Assembly: GCA_003252455.1 (NCBI GenBank)
Contig: QKED01000015.1
Location: 1 to 64,000, forward strand
DNA length: 64,000 bases
DNA from: Gammaproteobacteria bacterium
GTDB lineage: Bacteria; Pseudomonadota; Gammaproteobacteria; Thiohalomonadales; Thiohalomonadaceae
Direction: 5' to 3'
Shown here: positions 26,493 through 34,445 of the stretch, piece by piece
Layout: the number at the start of each line of letters is the position of its first letter
Position numbering within the stretch: the stretch's first letter is position 1
Position numbers and translations under genes: made by a program
Notes under the pieces: model-generated
The model's input: only the letters and a program-made list of their open reading frames with translations
Databases searched by the model: none
Told to the model about the DNA's origin: nothing

Positions 26493-28703
26493 ATGAACCT
26501 AAGGGCAACGATCGCCGCACTGTGTGCCAGCGGCATGTTGGCGGGCTGCAGTCACCAAACTGTGCTCCCCGAGCAGGCACCTACCGCCGCCCACCGCAGC
26601 GGCAAGACCAACTTCGTCACCATCGTCATCGACGACATGGGGTACTCCGATATCGCCCTGTTCGGCGGCGAGGTGGAGACCCCCAACATCGAGGCGTTGG
26701 CGGCGGACAGCATGATCCTCAGCGACTTCTACGCGGCCGCCTCTTCGTCGCCGTCGCGTGCCATGCTCTTCACCGGCAAGGACAACCACAGCGCCGGCAT
26801 GGGCTCCATGGCCGAGACCCTGCGTGATGAGCAGCGGGGGCAGCCGGGCTACGAGGGGGTGATGTCCCTCGATGTGCCCAACCTCGCCGAGCTGCTGCAC
26901 GACGGCGGCTACCACACCATGTTCACCGGCAAGTGGCACCTGGGCGGACACGAAGAGGGTGAAGAGGCCTACTTCCCCTATAACCGTGGCTTCGACCAGA
27001 CCCGCGGTGTAGTGCTGCCCGGTGGTGAGGTGACCTACATTACCGGCAAGGATGGGGAGCTGATCACCGAGCACCCGGCCTCGCACCGCTTCGGCCGTGC
27101 CAGTATGTGGAACGAGAATGGCCACGAGATGGATATGAGCGGCCTGCCGCCGTTCCAGATCGCCGAGGACCTCTTCACCGACCAGGCGTTCCGCATGCTC
27201 GACACCTGGAAGGCGACCGACGGCGCCTCACCCTTCTACCTGAACATGTCCTACATCGCCCCACACCAGCCACTGCAGGCGCCCAAGGCGCGCATCGACA
27301 GCATGGTGCCGGTCTATATGCAGGGGTGGGACAAGATCCGCGAGGCGCGCTTCGCCCGCCTCAAGGCGCGTGGCTTGCTGCCTGCCGACACCGTCCTGCC
27401 GCCGATGCCGGCCAATGTACCCGCCTGGGATAGCCTGAGCCCGCGCAAGCAGGCCTTCGAGGCGCACCGCATGGCCGTCTACGCCGCCGAGATCAAGACC
27501 CTCGACGAGAACATCGGGCGTCTGGTGGCCAAGCTCAAGGCGCTGGGTGAGTACGACAACACCGTCTTCTTCGTCTACTCCGACAACGGTGCCTCCAACA
27601 GCTCCTTCGGCCACATGCCGGCCAACTTCACCTATCACGAGTACGACGAGGCCCAGCTCGCGGCCATGGGCGAGGGTGAGTTCCAGACCATGCTCGGCGA
27701 GATGGGCTCCGCCTACTCTTGGCTCGGGCCGAACAACGAGTGGGCGACCGTCATGGGTACCCCGCATCGTGGCGTCAAGGGCGACACCTTCGACGGTGGT
27801 TTGATCGGCATGGCCTTCGTCACCTACCCCGGTGTGACCCAGGGGCAGCACCTCAACAACTGCCTCTGGTCGGTGACCGACCTGCTACCGACCATGCTCG
27901 ACATCGCCGACATCAACTACCCGGCCTACTACCACGGCGCACCGACCACGCCGATGGACGGGGTCTCCATGGTGCCGATGCTCACTGGGCGTGAAGGGCG
28001 TTGTAACACCGAGCGTGTACTCGGCTTCGAGGTGGACGGCATCCGTGGCCTGCGCTACGGCGATTGGAAGATCTCGCAGGGGTGGAACCACAACCACCTC
28101 TACCTCTTCAACGTCGCCGAAGACCCCTTCGAGGAGCACGACCTCTCGGCCTCCAACCCGGAGAAGATGGCCGAGATGCTCGCCCTCTACCAGGCGTACG
28201 CCCGTAACCATCAGGTCTACGAGGTCAACACCCAGAAGCTGCCCGAGCTGATCGACGGCGAGGCCAAGGTGCGCGCCGGTGTGGTGGCACTCGATGCCCT
28301 CGGTCTGCCCATGGCCTTCTACAAGGCCGAGCGTAGCCTGCCGGGGGCCGCGGTCATCAGTCTGGCCGGCGAGGTACGCCCGGCAGCCGCACATGTGGGC
28401 AAGCCGGGTAAGCTCTTCGTCGAGGTGATCGCCGAGACCCAGGGCGGTAGCAAGCAGAGCTACTTCCTCACCGAGGCGGGTCTGCAGGCGGGCAAGGCGG
28501 GCTCCCGTGTCGCCCTGAAGCACTATGATGCCCTGCCGGAGATGACGCCGATGGAGATCTACAACGGCCCGTTCTCCGCGCTGCTCTCGCGCCTGGGTAG
28601 CGACGTGACCCAGGTGCACGTGGTGCTGGGCTATAAGCCCGATGGCCTGCGCGCCATCGACAATCGCTCCGGCAAGGCCGCGAGTGTGACCCTGGCCGAG
28701 TAA
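26493..28703 (+). CDS. Ser-type sulfatase, predicted outer-membrane lipoprotein
   Basis: A 736-residue type I sulfatase/alkaline-phosphatase-superfamily protein. The start is ATG 26493, giving a lipoprotein signal with lipobox MLAGC (Cys19) followed by Ser, so outer-membrane sorting is expected. The metal motif VIDDMGYSD is at 45-53. The modification motif is SSPSR with Ser85 as the predicted formylglycine residue, continuing AMLFTGK; this Ser-type site needs the radical SAM partner encoded immediately upstream. FTGKWHLGG and YSDNGASN further support the fold. Substrate unknown. A sulfotransferase gene follows, so one possibility is removal of sulfate from a sulfated product outside the cytoplasm; scavenging of environmental sulfate esters is the alternative. 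Confidence 0.92.
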   Translation: MNLRATIAALCASGMLAGCSHQTVLPEQAPTAAHRSGKTNFVTIVIDDMGYSDIALFGGEVETPNIEALAADSMILSDFYAAASSSPSRAMLFTGKDNHSAGMGSMAETLRDEQRGQPGYEGVMSLDVPNLAELLHDGGYHTMFTGKWHLGGHEEGEEAYFPYNRGFDQTRGVVLPGGEVTYITGKDGELITEHPASHRFGRASMWNENGHEMDMSGLPPFQIAEDLFTDQAFRMLDTWKATDGASPFYLNMSYIAPHQPLQAPKARIDSMVPVYMQGWDKIREARFARLKARGLLPADTVLPPMPANVPAWDSLSPRKQAFEAHRMAVYAAEIKTLDENIGRLVAKLKALGEYDNTVFFVYSDNGASNSSFGHMPANFTYHEYDEAQLAAMGEGEFQTMLGEMGSAYSWLGPNNEWATVMGTPHRGVKGDTFDGGLIGMAFVTYPGVTQGQHLNNCLWSVTDLLPTMLDIADINYPAYYHGAPTTPMDGVSMVPMLTGREGRCNTERVLGFEVDGIRGLRYGDWKISQGWNHNHLYLFNVAEDPFEEHDLSASNPEKMAEMLALYQAYARNHQVYEVNTQKLPELIDGEAKVRAGVVALDALGLPMAFYKAERSLPGAAVISLAGEVRPAAAHVGKPGKLFVEVIAETQGGSKQSYFLTEAGLQAGKAGSRVALKHYDALPEMTPMEIYNGPFSALLSRLGSDVTQVHVVLGYKPDGLRAIDNRSGKAASVTLAE

Positions 28704-28710
28704 TCGGCCC

Positions 28711-28748
28711 CGGCACGCCGCCCCTAGGCGGCGTGCCGCCCCATTTTT
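28711..28748 (+). terminator. rho-independent terminator after the sulfatase gene
   Basis: A perfect 12-bp GC-rich stem (28711-28722 with 28727-28738) around the loop CCTA, followed by a short T5 run (28744-28748). It separates the sulfatase from the sulfotransferase and suggests that the genes downstream have their own promoter or rely on read-through. Confidence 0.75.
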
Positions 28749-28790
28749 GCCGTGGCCAATGCGGCCATGGAGAGAGTATTGGTAACACGC

Positions 28791-29459
28791 ATGTTGAAAG
28801 TGATCGAACTGGGTTTTGGGCGTTCCGGCACCATGTCGCTCAAGGCCGCGCTGGAGCAGCTCGGGTTTGGCCCCTGTTACCACTTTTCCGATATGTTTCA
28901 TCGGCCTGGCGACCCGGCGGTCTGGGGGGCGGCGCATCGAGGTGAGGCGGTGGATTGGGAGCGGCTCTTCCAGGGCTACCAGTCCACTGTCTACGTCACA
29001 CCGGGGATGGATTTTACCCCCCTGCTGGAGCGCTACCCCGAGGCCAAGCTGATCCTCACCACCCGTGACCCGGTGAGTTGGCACCGCAGCTATCTGGACA
29101 CCGTCTACAAATACAACCACCTGACCCCGTCGCTGCGCCTCAAGCTCAAGCTCGCGGGCCTCTTCAAACCCTTTCCGCGCCAGCTCTACGCCACCTGGGA
29201 CCTACAGGAGCGCACACTGTTCAACGGCGTCTTTGCCGGGCGTTTCACGGATCAGGACTTCGTCGTCAAGACCTATCTAGAGCAGATCGAGGCGATCAAG
29301 GCCAAGGCCCCGGCGGGGCGCCTGCTGGTCTACAACATCAAGGAGGGGTGGGAGACGCTCTGCCCGCATCTCGGCGTGCCGATCCCCGACACCCCCTTTC
29401 CCCATGCCAACGACACCGCCTCGTTTATCGAGTGGCGGACCGGTAAGCGAAAAAAGTGA
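28791..29459 (+). CDS. sulfotransferase-family P-loop protein
   Basis: About 222 residues from ATG 28791. The N terminus MLKVIELGFGRSGTMSLK carries the PAPS 5'-phosphosulfate loop (GFGRSGT) of sulfotransferases, followed by the ALEQLGFGPCYH segment typical of the Sulfotransfer_4 group. LILTTRDPVSWHRSY is the 3'-phosphate-binding region. Other in-frame starts exist at GTG 28752, ATG 28767 and TTG 28779; the TTG has GGAGAG just upstream, but the family N terminus fits 28791. It may sulfate the PKS/NRPS product or a lipid or sugar. It lies directly after the sulfatase terminator. Confidence 0.8.
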   Translation: MLKVIELGFGRSGTMSLKAALEQLGFGPCYHFSDMFHRPGDPAVWGAAHRGEAVDWERLFQGYQSTVYVTPGMDFTPLLERYPEAKLILTTRDPVSWHRSYLDTVYKYNHLTPSLRLKLKLAGLFKPFPRQLYATWDLQERTLFNGVFAGRFTDQDFVVKTYLEQIEAIKAKAPAGRLLVYNIKEGWETLCPHLGVPIPDTPFPHANDTASFIEWRTGKRKK

Positions 29460-29527
29460 TACGAACTGGCGTACGATAGGCGGCCACGCCCGCTAAAGAA
29501 TGCCGCAATGAATGGAGAGCAGAAACC

Positions 29528-29890
29528 ATGGTCGCACTCGGAGCCCTGAAGGCCGGGGCCCTTGCCTTCGCCAATCCGCTGGTAGCGCTCGTCGCCGTCG
29601 CAGGGGGTCTCTGGACCTGGGATCGACGCGACCAGCGGCGCTATCGCAGTGACCCCGCGCTCGCCGAGCGTCTCGCCCGTGTCGAGGCCGAACTCGCCCA
29701 GGCCACGGCGCAGTTGACCGAAATGCAGGCGGTGGCGACGCCGAAGCCGGCCACCGCCCGTGGCGCCGAGGTGGTGAGTCGTGGCCCGCGTGACGAGGCC
29801 AAGGCCCACCTGCTGCTCAAGGTGGTCGAACAGAACGAACGTCTGCGCCACCCGCTGGGTGACGCCGACCCCAGCCACCCCGCCCTCTAA
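29528..29890 (+). CDS. small membrane-anchored coiled-coil protein, unknown function
   Basis: A 120-residue protein I do not recognise. Residues 1-30 are hydrophobic and small-residue rich, followed by an Arg/Asp-rich stretch WDRRDQRRYRSD and a heptad-like helix LAERLARVEAELAQATAQLTEMQ (in two parts) typical of a coiled coil. The tail is polar. GGAGAG lies nine or so bases before the ATG. It is immediately upstream of the MamK-like gene and may anchor or organise the filament at a membrane. Its N terminus resembles those of the two P-type ATPases of this locus. Confidence 0.75.
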   Translation: MVALGALKAGALAFANPLVALVAVAGGLWTWDRRDQRRYRSDPALAERLARVEAELAQATAQLTEMQAVATPKPATARGAEVVSRGPRDEAKAHLLLKVVEQNERLRHPLGDADPSHPAL

Positions 29891-29923
29891 CCTCATACCA
29901 TCGCATAGGGAGCCGCCCTGACC

Positions 29924-30928
29924 ATGACCTACTCCGTCGGCATCGATCTCGGTACCAGCCGTTCCGCCATCGTCACCTCCATGGGCACACGTGCCAGCGT
30001 CGCCTCGTGCGTGGGCTACCCCAAGGATGTGATCGCCCGTAAGCGTGTCGGCCACGAGCCACTGCTCGGTGAGGCGGCCCTGGCCCACCGTATGGCGCTG
30101 GAGCTGGTCTACCCACTCGGCGACGGGGTGGTGAAGGAGGGCGAGCGCGCCGGTGAGGCGACCCGGGCGATCCTCGCCCATCTGCTCGACCAGGCGCTGC
30201 CCGAACGCGACACCGAGCGCGCCATCTTCGCCGCCATCGGCGTCCCGGCGCAGGCCAGCGTGCAGAGCTGTCAGCGCCTGCTCGCGCTCTGTGAGGGTCT
30301 GTTCACCAAGGTGCTGATCGTCAGTGAGCCCTTCGCCGTCGCCTACGCACTGGACCGTTTCGACGAGGCCCTCATCGTCGACATCGGCGCGGGTACTGTG
30401 GATATCTGTCGGATGCACGGTGTGATGCCCGAGGCAGACGACCAGGTGACCCTGAATACCGCCGGGAATTTTCTCGACGGGGTGATCGAGCGGGTGATCC
30501 TGGCCAAATACCCCGAGGTGCAGCTCACCGCGCAGATCATCCGCCGCATCAAAGAGAAGTACGGCTATGTCAGCGAAAAGAGCGACCCCGTGGAGGTGAC
30601 CCTGACCAAACACGGCGTACCGGCGCGCTACGACATCACCACCGAGCTGCGCGAGGCCTGCCTCGAACTGACCCGCCCCATCGCCCAAGCGGTGCAGGGG
30701 TTGGTGGGGAGCTTCGACGCCGACTTTCAGCACCTGCTGCGCGACAACATCATCATCGCCGGTGGCGGCTCGCGCCTGAAGGGGATCGACCTGGCGTTGG
30801 AGAGGAGCCTCGCCGCCTATGGTGGGGCCCGCGCCCTCTGCGTCGAGGACGCCGAGTTTTGTGGTGCCCAAGGGACACTGAAGATGTGCCTGGAGATGCC
30901 CGAAGAGTATTGGCAGCGCATCGATTGA
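29924..30928 (+). CDS. MamK-like bacterial actin
   Basis: A 334-residue actin/Hsp70-fold ATPase. The phosphate-1 loop is GIDLGTSRSA (6-15), the connect/phosphate-2 region is VDIGAGTVDIC (near 151), and the adenosine motif is IIAGGGSRLKGI. From memory of MamK sequences, VGYPKDVI, YPLGDGV, AIGVPAQAS, VSEPFAVAYALD, DDQVTLNTAGNFLD and PEEYWQ are all close matches, much closer than to MreB, ParM or DnaK. MamK polymerises into filaments that align magnetosomes. No magnetosome gene (mamA, B, E, M, O, P, Q) lies in the window. The flanking membrane proteins suggest that this filament positions some membrane or metal-related structure. Confidence 0.85.
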   Translation: MTYSVGIDLGTSRSAIVTSMGTRASVASCVGYPKDVIARKRVGHEPLLGEAALAHRMALELVYPLGDGVVKEGERAGEATRAILAHLLDQALPERDTERAIFAAIGVPAQASVQSCQRLLALCEGLFTKVLIVSEPFAVAYALDRFDEALIVDIGAGTVDICRMHGVMPEADDQVTLNTAGNFLDGVIERVILAKYPEVQLTAQIIRRIKEKYGYVSEKSDPVEVTLTKHGVPARYDITTELREACLELTRPIAQAVQGLVGSFDADFQHLLRDNIIIAGGGSRLKGIDLALERSLAAYGGARALCVEDAEFCGAQGTLKMCLEMPEEYWQRID

Positions 30929-30965
30929 TACTGACCGACCCGTGCGAACATTCCGAGGAGTTGAG

Positions 30966-31517
30966 ATGAGCGAGAGCCCACAGCAGGACCACACGCACAC
31001 CCACGAGGCCGTCGAGGAGGAGGTGTACGAGCCGACCCTCGATGAGCGCACGGAGAGTGCCAACCGGCATATCCGCGACTACACCCTCGGTGCCATGGCC
31101 ATCGGCCTGGTGCCGATCCCCTTCGTCGACCTGGCCGCGCTCTTCTCGCTGGAGCTGAAGTTGCTGCACAGCCTGGCACGCACCTTCGATATCGAGTTCC
31201 GTGCCGATGCCGGGCGTGCGGCCATCGGCAGTCTGGTCAGCGGCTCGCTCTCGGTGGCGGCGGCCCCGGCAATCGCGACCACGCTGGGTAAGCTGATCCC
31301 AGGGGTCGGTACCACGGTCGCTGCCGGTTCACAGATGTTCCTCAACGGGGCGCTCACCTATGCCCTCGGCAAGGTGTTCATGCAGCACTTCTCTTCGGGG
31401 GGGACCTTCCTCACCTTCGACCCGGAGATGGTGCGTGACTACTTCACCGCCCAGGTGGAGGAGGGGAAGCGGGTCGCGAGCCAGCTGCACAAGGAGCGCA
31501 AGGCGAAAGGGAGCTGA
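30966..31517 (+). CDS. DUF697-like membrane protein
   Basis: About 183 residues from ATG 30966, with GAGGAG upstream; the frame is open from 30942. A charged N terminus carries a His-rich HTHTHE patch. Two hydrophobic segments follow: GAMAIGLVPIPFVDLAALF and a Gly/Ala-rich stretch with LIPGVGTTVAAG, then LTYALGKVFMQHF. This pattern, with its PIP and PGVGT turns, matches DUF697/YcjF-type proteins, several of which associate with membrane or GTPase systems. It follows the MamK-like gene by 37 bases and precedes the phosphopantetheinyl transferase. Function unknown; I infer that it works with the actin-like protein. Confidence 0.75.
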   Translation: MSESPQQDHTHTHEAVEEEVYEPTLDERTESANRHIRDYTLGAMAIGLVPIPFVDLAALFSLELKLLHSLARTFDIEFRADAGRAAIGSLVSGSLSVAAAPAIATTLGKLIPGVGTTVAAGSQMFLNGALTYALGKVFMQHFSSGGTFLTFDPEMVRDYFTAQVEEGKRVASQLHKERKAKGS

Positions 31518-31541
31518 GACGGGGCGAACCGGGTGCAGCCC

Positions 31542-32261
31542 ATGCCGTCGGTGGAGCTCTGGTATCTGGAGCGCTGCGAGTCGGTGCCGTCGGCCACGGC
31601 GCGCCAGGTGAGTCTGCTGGATGCCACCGAGCGTGCGCACATGGGCCGCTTGGTGCACCCGGCGGACCGCGACAGCTACCTCTACGCCCACCTGCTGTTG
31701 CGGCTGGTGGTGGCGCGCGCGTGTGACCGTCCGGCCGCTGCACTGTGCTTTCGCCCAGGCGCCAACGGTCGCCCCGAACTCGTCGATGGGCCGGGACGCG
31801 AGGAGTTGGATTTCAACCTCTCGCACACCCGCGGTGGGGTGGCGGTGGCGCTGGGCAGGGGGACGCGGGTCGGGGTCGATATGGAGGCGCAGGCGCGGGT
31901 CATCGAGGTCGAACCGCTGCTGCCCATCCTCTGCAGCGCGGCCGAACGACGGTGGTTAGAGGCGCTGCCCGTGGCCCACAGGCGAGCGGCCTTCATGCGC
32001 CTCTGGGTGACCAAAGAGGCCTATCTCAAGGGGCTCGGTTGCGGACTCGGACGAGAACCGAGTAGCGTCGAGTGTCACGCCGACGGGGAGGGCCGCCTCT
32101 GCTGTCGACCCGTGGCGACACGGGCACCAGTGGGGGATGGGGGGGGCGACTGGCGGGTCGACCTCCACACCACCCCTGGCGGTTATCTGCTCGCGCTGGC
32201 CCATGAGGGCCTGGCGAACAGTGTGCCGCACTCGGCCGAGGGTCTGTTGCAGGGGATCTGA
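31542..32261 (+). CDS. 4'-phosphopantetheinyl transferase, Sfp type
   Basis: About 239 residues. Sfp-family enzymes move phosphopantetheine from CoA to the conserved serine of carrier domains. The Mg-binding motif is VGVDMEAQARV and the second signature is LWVTKEAYLKGLG; FNLSHTRGGVAVAL is the usual preceding element. The start ATG 31542 has no strong ribosome-binding site. This enzyme should activate the four carrier domains encoded upstream (Ser897, Ser2024, Ser1330 and Ser633 of their proteins). Its presence downstream of the MamK-like and DUF697-like genes argues that those genes belong to the same functional locus as the PKS/NRPS. Confidence 0.92.
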   Translation: MPSVELWYLERCESVPSATARQVSLLDATERAHMGRLVHPADRDSYLYAHLLLRLVVARACDRPAAALCFRPGANGRPELVDGPGREELDFNLSHTRGGVAVALGRGTRVGVDMEAQARVIEVEPLLPILCSAAERRWLEALPVAHRRAAFMRLWVTKEAYLKGLGCGLGREPSSVECHADGEGRLCCRPVATRAPVGDGGGDWRVDLHTTPGGYLLALAHEGLANSVPHSAEGLLQGI

Positions 32262-32333
32262 ACAGCTGGCGTGGTAGGGTAGTGGGGGCCCCGGTGGGCA
32301 GAACGAAGCGAACTTTAATTTAGGGGGCGAGGG

Positions 32334-32459
32334 ATGGAGATGAGACGCTGTGCATCGGCACTCGCCCGCTACTGTGGTGTCGAGGGGATGGGCATGACCC
32401 CGCACGCCACGCGTCTGGCCCTTGTTCTGCCCCGCTCACGGCGAGGAGTCACCCCTTGA
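32334..32459 (+). CDS. possible 41-residue small protein coupled to the degenerate ATPase
   Basis: ATG 32334 opens a 41-codon frame beginning MEMRRCASALARYCGVEG and ending in a TGA that overlaps the TTG start of the next gene. AGGGGGCGAGGG precedes it. The product is basic, with two cysteines and no recognised domain. It could be a real small protein, a translational leader for the downstream gene, or chance. Confidence 0.3.
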   Translation: MEMRRCASALARYCGVEGMGMTPHATRLALVLPRSRRGVTP

Positions 32460-34390
32460 TAGCACTTGGTTACGCCGCTGGGGCCTTGGTCGGGCGTCGC
32501 CTGCTGCGTTGGCGCGAGCGGCGATTGGTCGATTCGATCCGCGCCGCGGAGCGGGTCGCCCGTGAGCAGCGCGAGAGCCGCAATGCGGTCGGTGTCGGCG
32601 GACTCGCCACCCTGGGCTGTACCCTGGGCCACTTCTATCCGCCGCTGTTGCCGCTCAATCTCGTCCTGGTCGGCTATGGGATGGAGCCCGCCGTGCGCCG
32701 TGCCGAGGTGGCATTGCGTGAGCGGCGCGAGGTGCAGGCCGATGGCTACGCCTCGCTCGTCACCCTCGTCTGCCTGCTCGGCGAGCAGTACTTTGCCGCG
32801 GCACTCAATCTCACCCTCTATCACATGGGGAGCGCCCTCCTCACCCAGGGGCGTGAGCGGCTGGCCGAGCAGGCCATGCCGCAGCTGCTGCGAAATGCCC
32901 CCGAGGTGTGGACGCTCGGCGAGGGTGGCGAGATGGCCACGCCGCTCACCGAGGTCACCCAGGGCGCCCCCTTGGTGCTGCGTGCCGGCGAACTACTCTG
33001 GGTCGAGGCCGAGGTCGTGGCCGGGGAGGGGGTCTTCGCGCCCCCGGAGGAGGGCGCCTCGCAGCAGGCCTACCCGGCCGCGCCGGGGATGCGTCTGGTG
33101 GTGGGGACGCTGTTGCTGCGTGGTCGTCTGGTGCTACGCGCCAGCCAGAGCGGTGTCGCCAGGCTGGACCGGATGCTGGAGGGTCTGCTGCAGCAGACCG
33201 CCGAGCGCCCGAGTCTCTTGGAGCAGCGTCTCGCTCAGCTCACCCGCGCGAGCTATCTGCCGGTACTCGGTCTGAGCGTCGTCGGCCTCCCGCTGGCGGG
33301 GTTGGTACCGGTCACCGCACTGCTGTTCAACGCACCACAGAACACGCTGGGGGCCTTGATGAGCCGGCAGCGCATGGAGATCCTACAGCGTGCCGCCGAG
33401 CACGGATTGTGGATCCGCGACGCCCGCCTCCTGGAGGGGGTCGAGCGGCTCGACTGCCTACTCATCGACCCGCGCGGCACGCTGACCGCGAGCCGCCCCA
33501 CCCTGGAGGGTGTCGAGTGCTATGCACACTTCGACCGCGACCAGATCCTGCAGATGGCCCTGGATGCGCCGGAGCCGCTCCCCCTGCCGGAGGCCGAGAC
33601 ACTGCGCGAGGCGCTCGCAGGGTGGGGCGAAGGGCTCGATGGCGTACGGGCGCACCTGGGTGACCGCGCCTACCTGCAGCGTCACGGCATTCGCCCGCCC
33701 CCCGAGGGGCCGCGCACGCCCACCCCACGGCCCGGGGAGCGGCGGCTGTTCGTGGTGCTGGAGGCCGAGGTGGTGGGGGCGGTGCGCCTACACTACCCCC
33801 TACGCGAACAGGCCCTCGCGCTGCTCGAACAACTGCGTGAACGGGGTGTGCGGCGGCTGGAGCTGGTCACCGCCGAGGGACGCGAGGGGTGGGCCGAGCT
33901 GCTCCTCACCCTCCCGCTGAGTGGGCTGCACGCCGAACTCGGACCGGTGCAGAGGGCCGAATTGGTCGAGCGTCTCAAGGGTGAGGGGTATCGGGTCGGC
34001 TACCTGGGTAACCACTTCGCCGATCTACCCGCCATGCGCCAGGCCGACCTGTCGATCTGCCTCGACGAGGCGGACGAGGCGCTGCGCCACAGTGCCGACC
34101 TGGTCGTTGAGGCGTCAGGCTTGGCACACCTCCCGCAACTGCGTGACGCCGCCCTGGCCCTGCAGTTGCGCCAGACCGTGATCCCCGGCTTCTGGTTCAG
34201 CTACGTGCTCTTCAATAGCGTCGGTGTGGTGCTGCTCCACTTCACCCCGGCCTTCTCAGCGCTACTCCTCGCTGCGACCTTCGGCTCGGCCTACCGCCTG
34301 ATCCAGCTCCCCTCACGAGCCGCCGTCGAGGAGGAGCACGCCGAGGGTGGGGTCGTGCTCGACCAGGGGCACACCTTCACACTCACCTGA
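32456..34390 (+). CDS. degenerate P-type ATPase-like protein (catalytic motifs lost)
   Basis: A 644-residue protein with the overall P1B-like layout: N-terminal hydrophobic and Arg-rich segment, paired membrane helices, actuator-like region, more helices, a split HAD-like domain and final helices. The phosphorylation motif DKTGT reads DPRGT (Asp338-Pro-Arg), the TGES actuator loop is missing (EEGASQQAYP in that area), and the hinge GDGxND reads LGNHFAD. It therefore should not pump by the normal cycle. The open frame is intact over nearly 2 kb, so it is probably a maintained pseudoenzyme, not decay. TTG 32456 is chosen as start because GAGGAG lies eight bases upstream. It may partner the active-looking ATPase at 1713-3800 or act as a structural or sensing protein. 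Confidence 0.8.
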   Translation: MIALGYAAGALVGRRLLRWRERRLVDSIRAAERVAREQRESRNAVGVGGLATLGCTLGHFYPPLLPLNLVLVGYGMEPAVRRAEVALRERREVQADGYASLVTLVCLLGEQYFAAALNLTLYHMGSALLTQGRERLAEQAMPQLLRNAPEVWTLGEGGEMATPLTEVTQGAPLVLRAGELLWVEAEVVAGEGVFAPPEEGASQQAYPAAPGMRLVVGTLLLRGRLVLRASQSGVARLDRMLEGLLQQTAERPSLLEQRLAQLTRASYLPVLGLSVVGLPLAGLVPVTALLFNAPQNTLGALMSRQRMEILQRAAEHGLWIRDARLLEGVERLDCLLIDPRGTLTASRPTLEGVECYAHFDRDQILQMALDAPEPLPLPEAETLREALAGWGEGLDGVRAHLGDRAYLQRHGIRPPPEGPRTPTPRPGERRLFVVLEAEVVGAVRLHYPLREQALALLEQLRERGVRRLELVTAEGREGWAELLLTLPLSGLHAELGPVQRAELVERLKGEGYRVGYLGNHFADLPAMRQADLSICLDEADEALRHSADLVVEASGLAHLPQLRDAALALQLRQTVIPGFWFSYVLFNSVGVVLLHFTPAFSALLLAATFGSAYRLIQLPSRAAVEEEHAEGGVVLDQGHTFTLT

Positions 34391-34445
34391 GTGCCCGCCG
34401 ACCCGCACGGCACCCGGCCATCGGCGGCGTGGCCCGCACCCGGGG

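Noticed and set aside
29924-30928. Evidence for a magnetosome island
   Set aside because: Only a MamK-like gene is present. None of the core magnetosome genes was found in the window, so magnetotaxis is not claimed.
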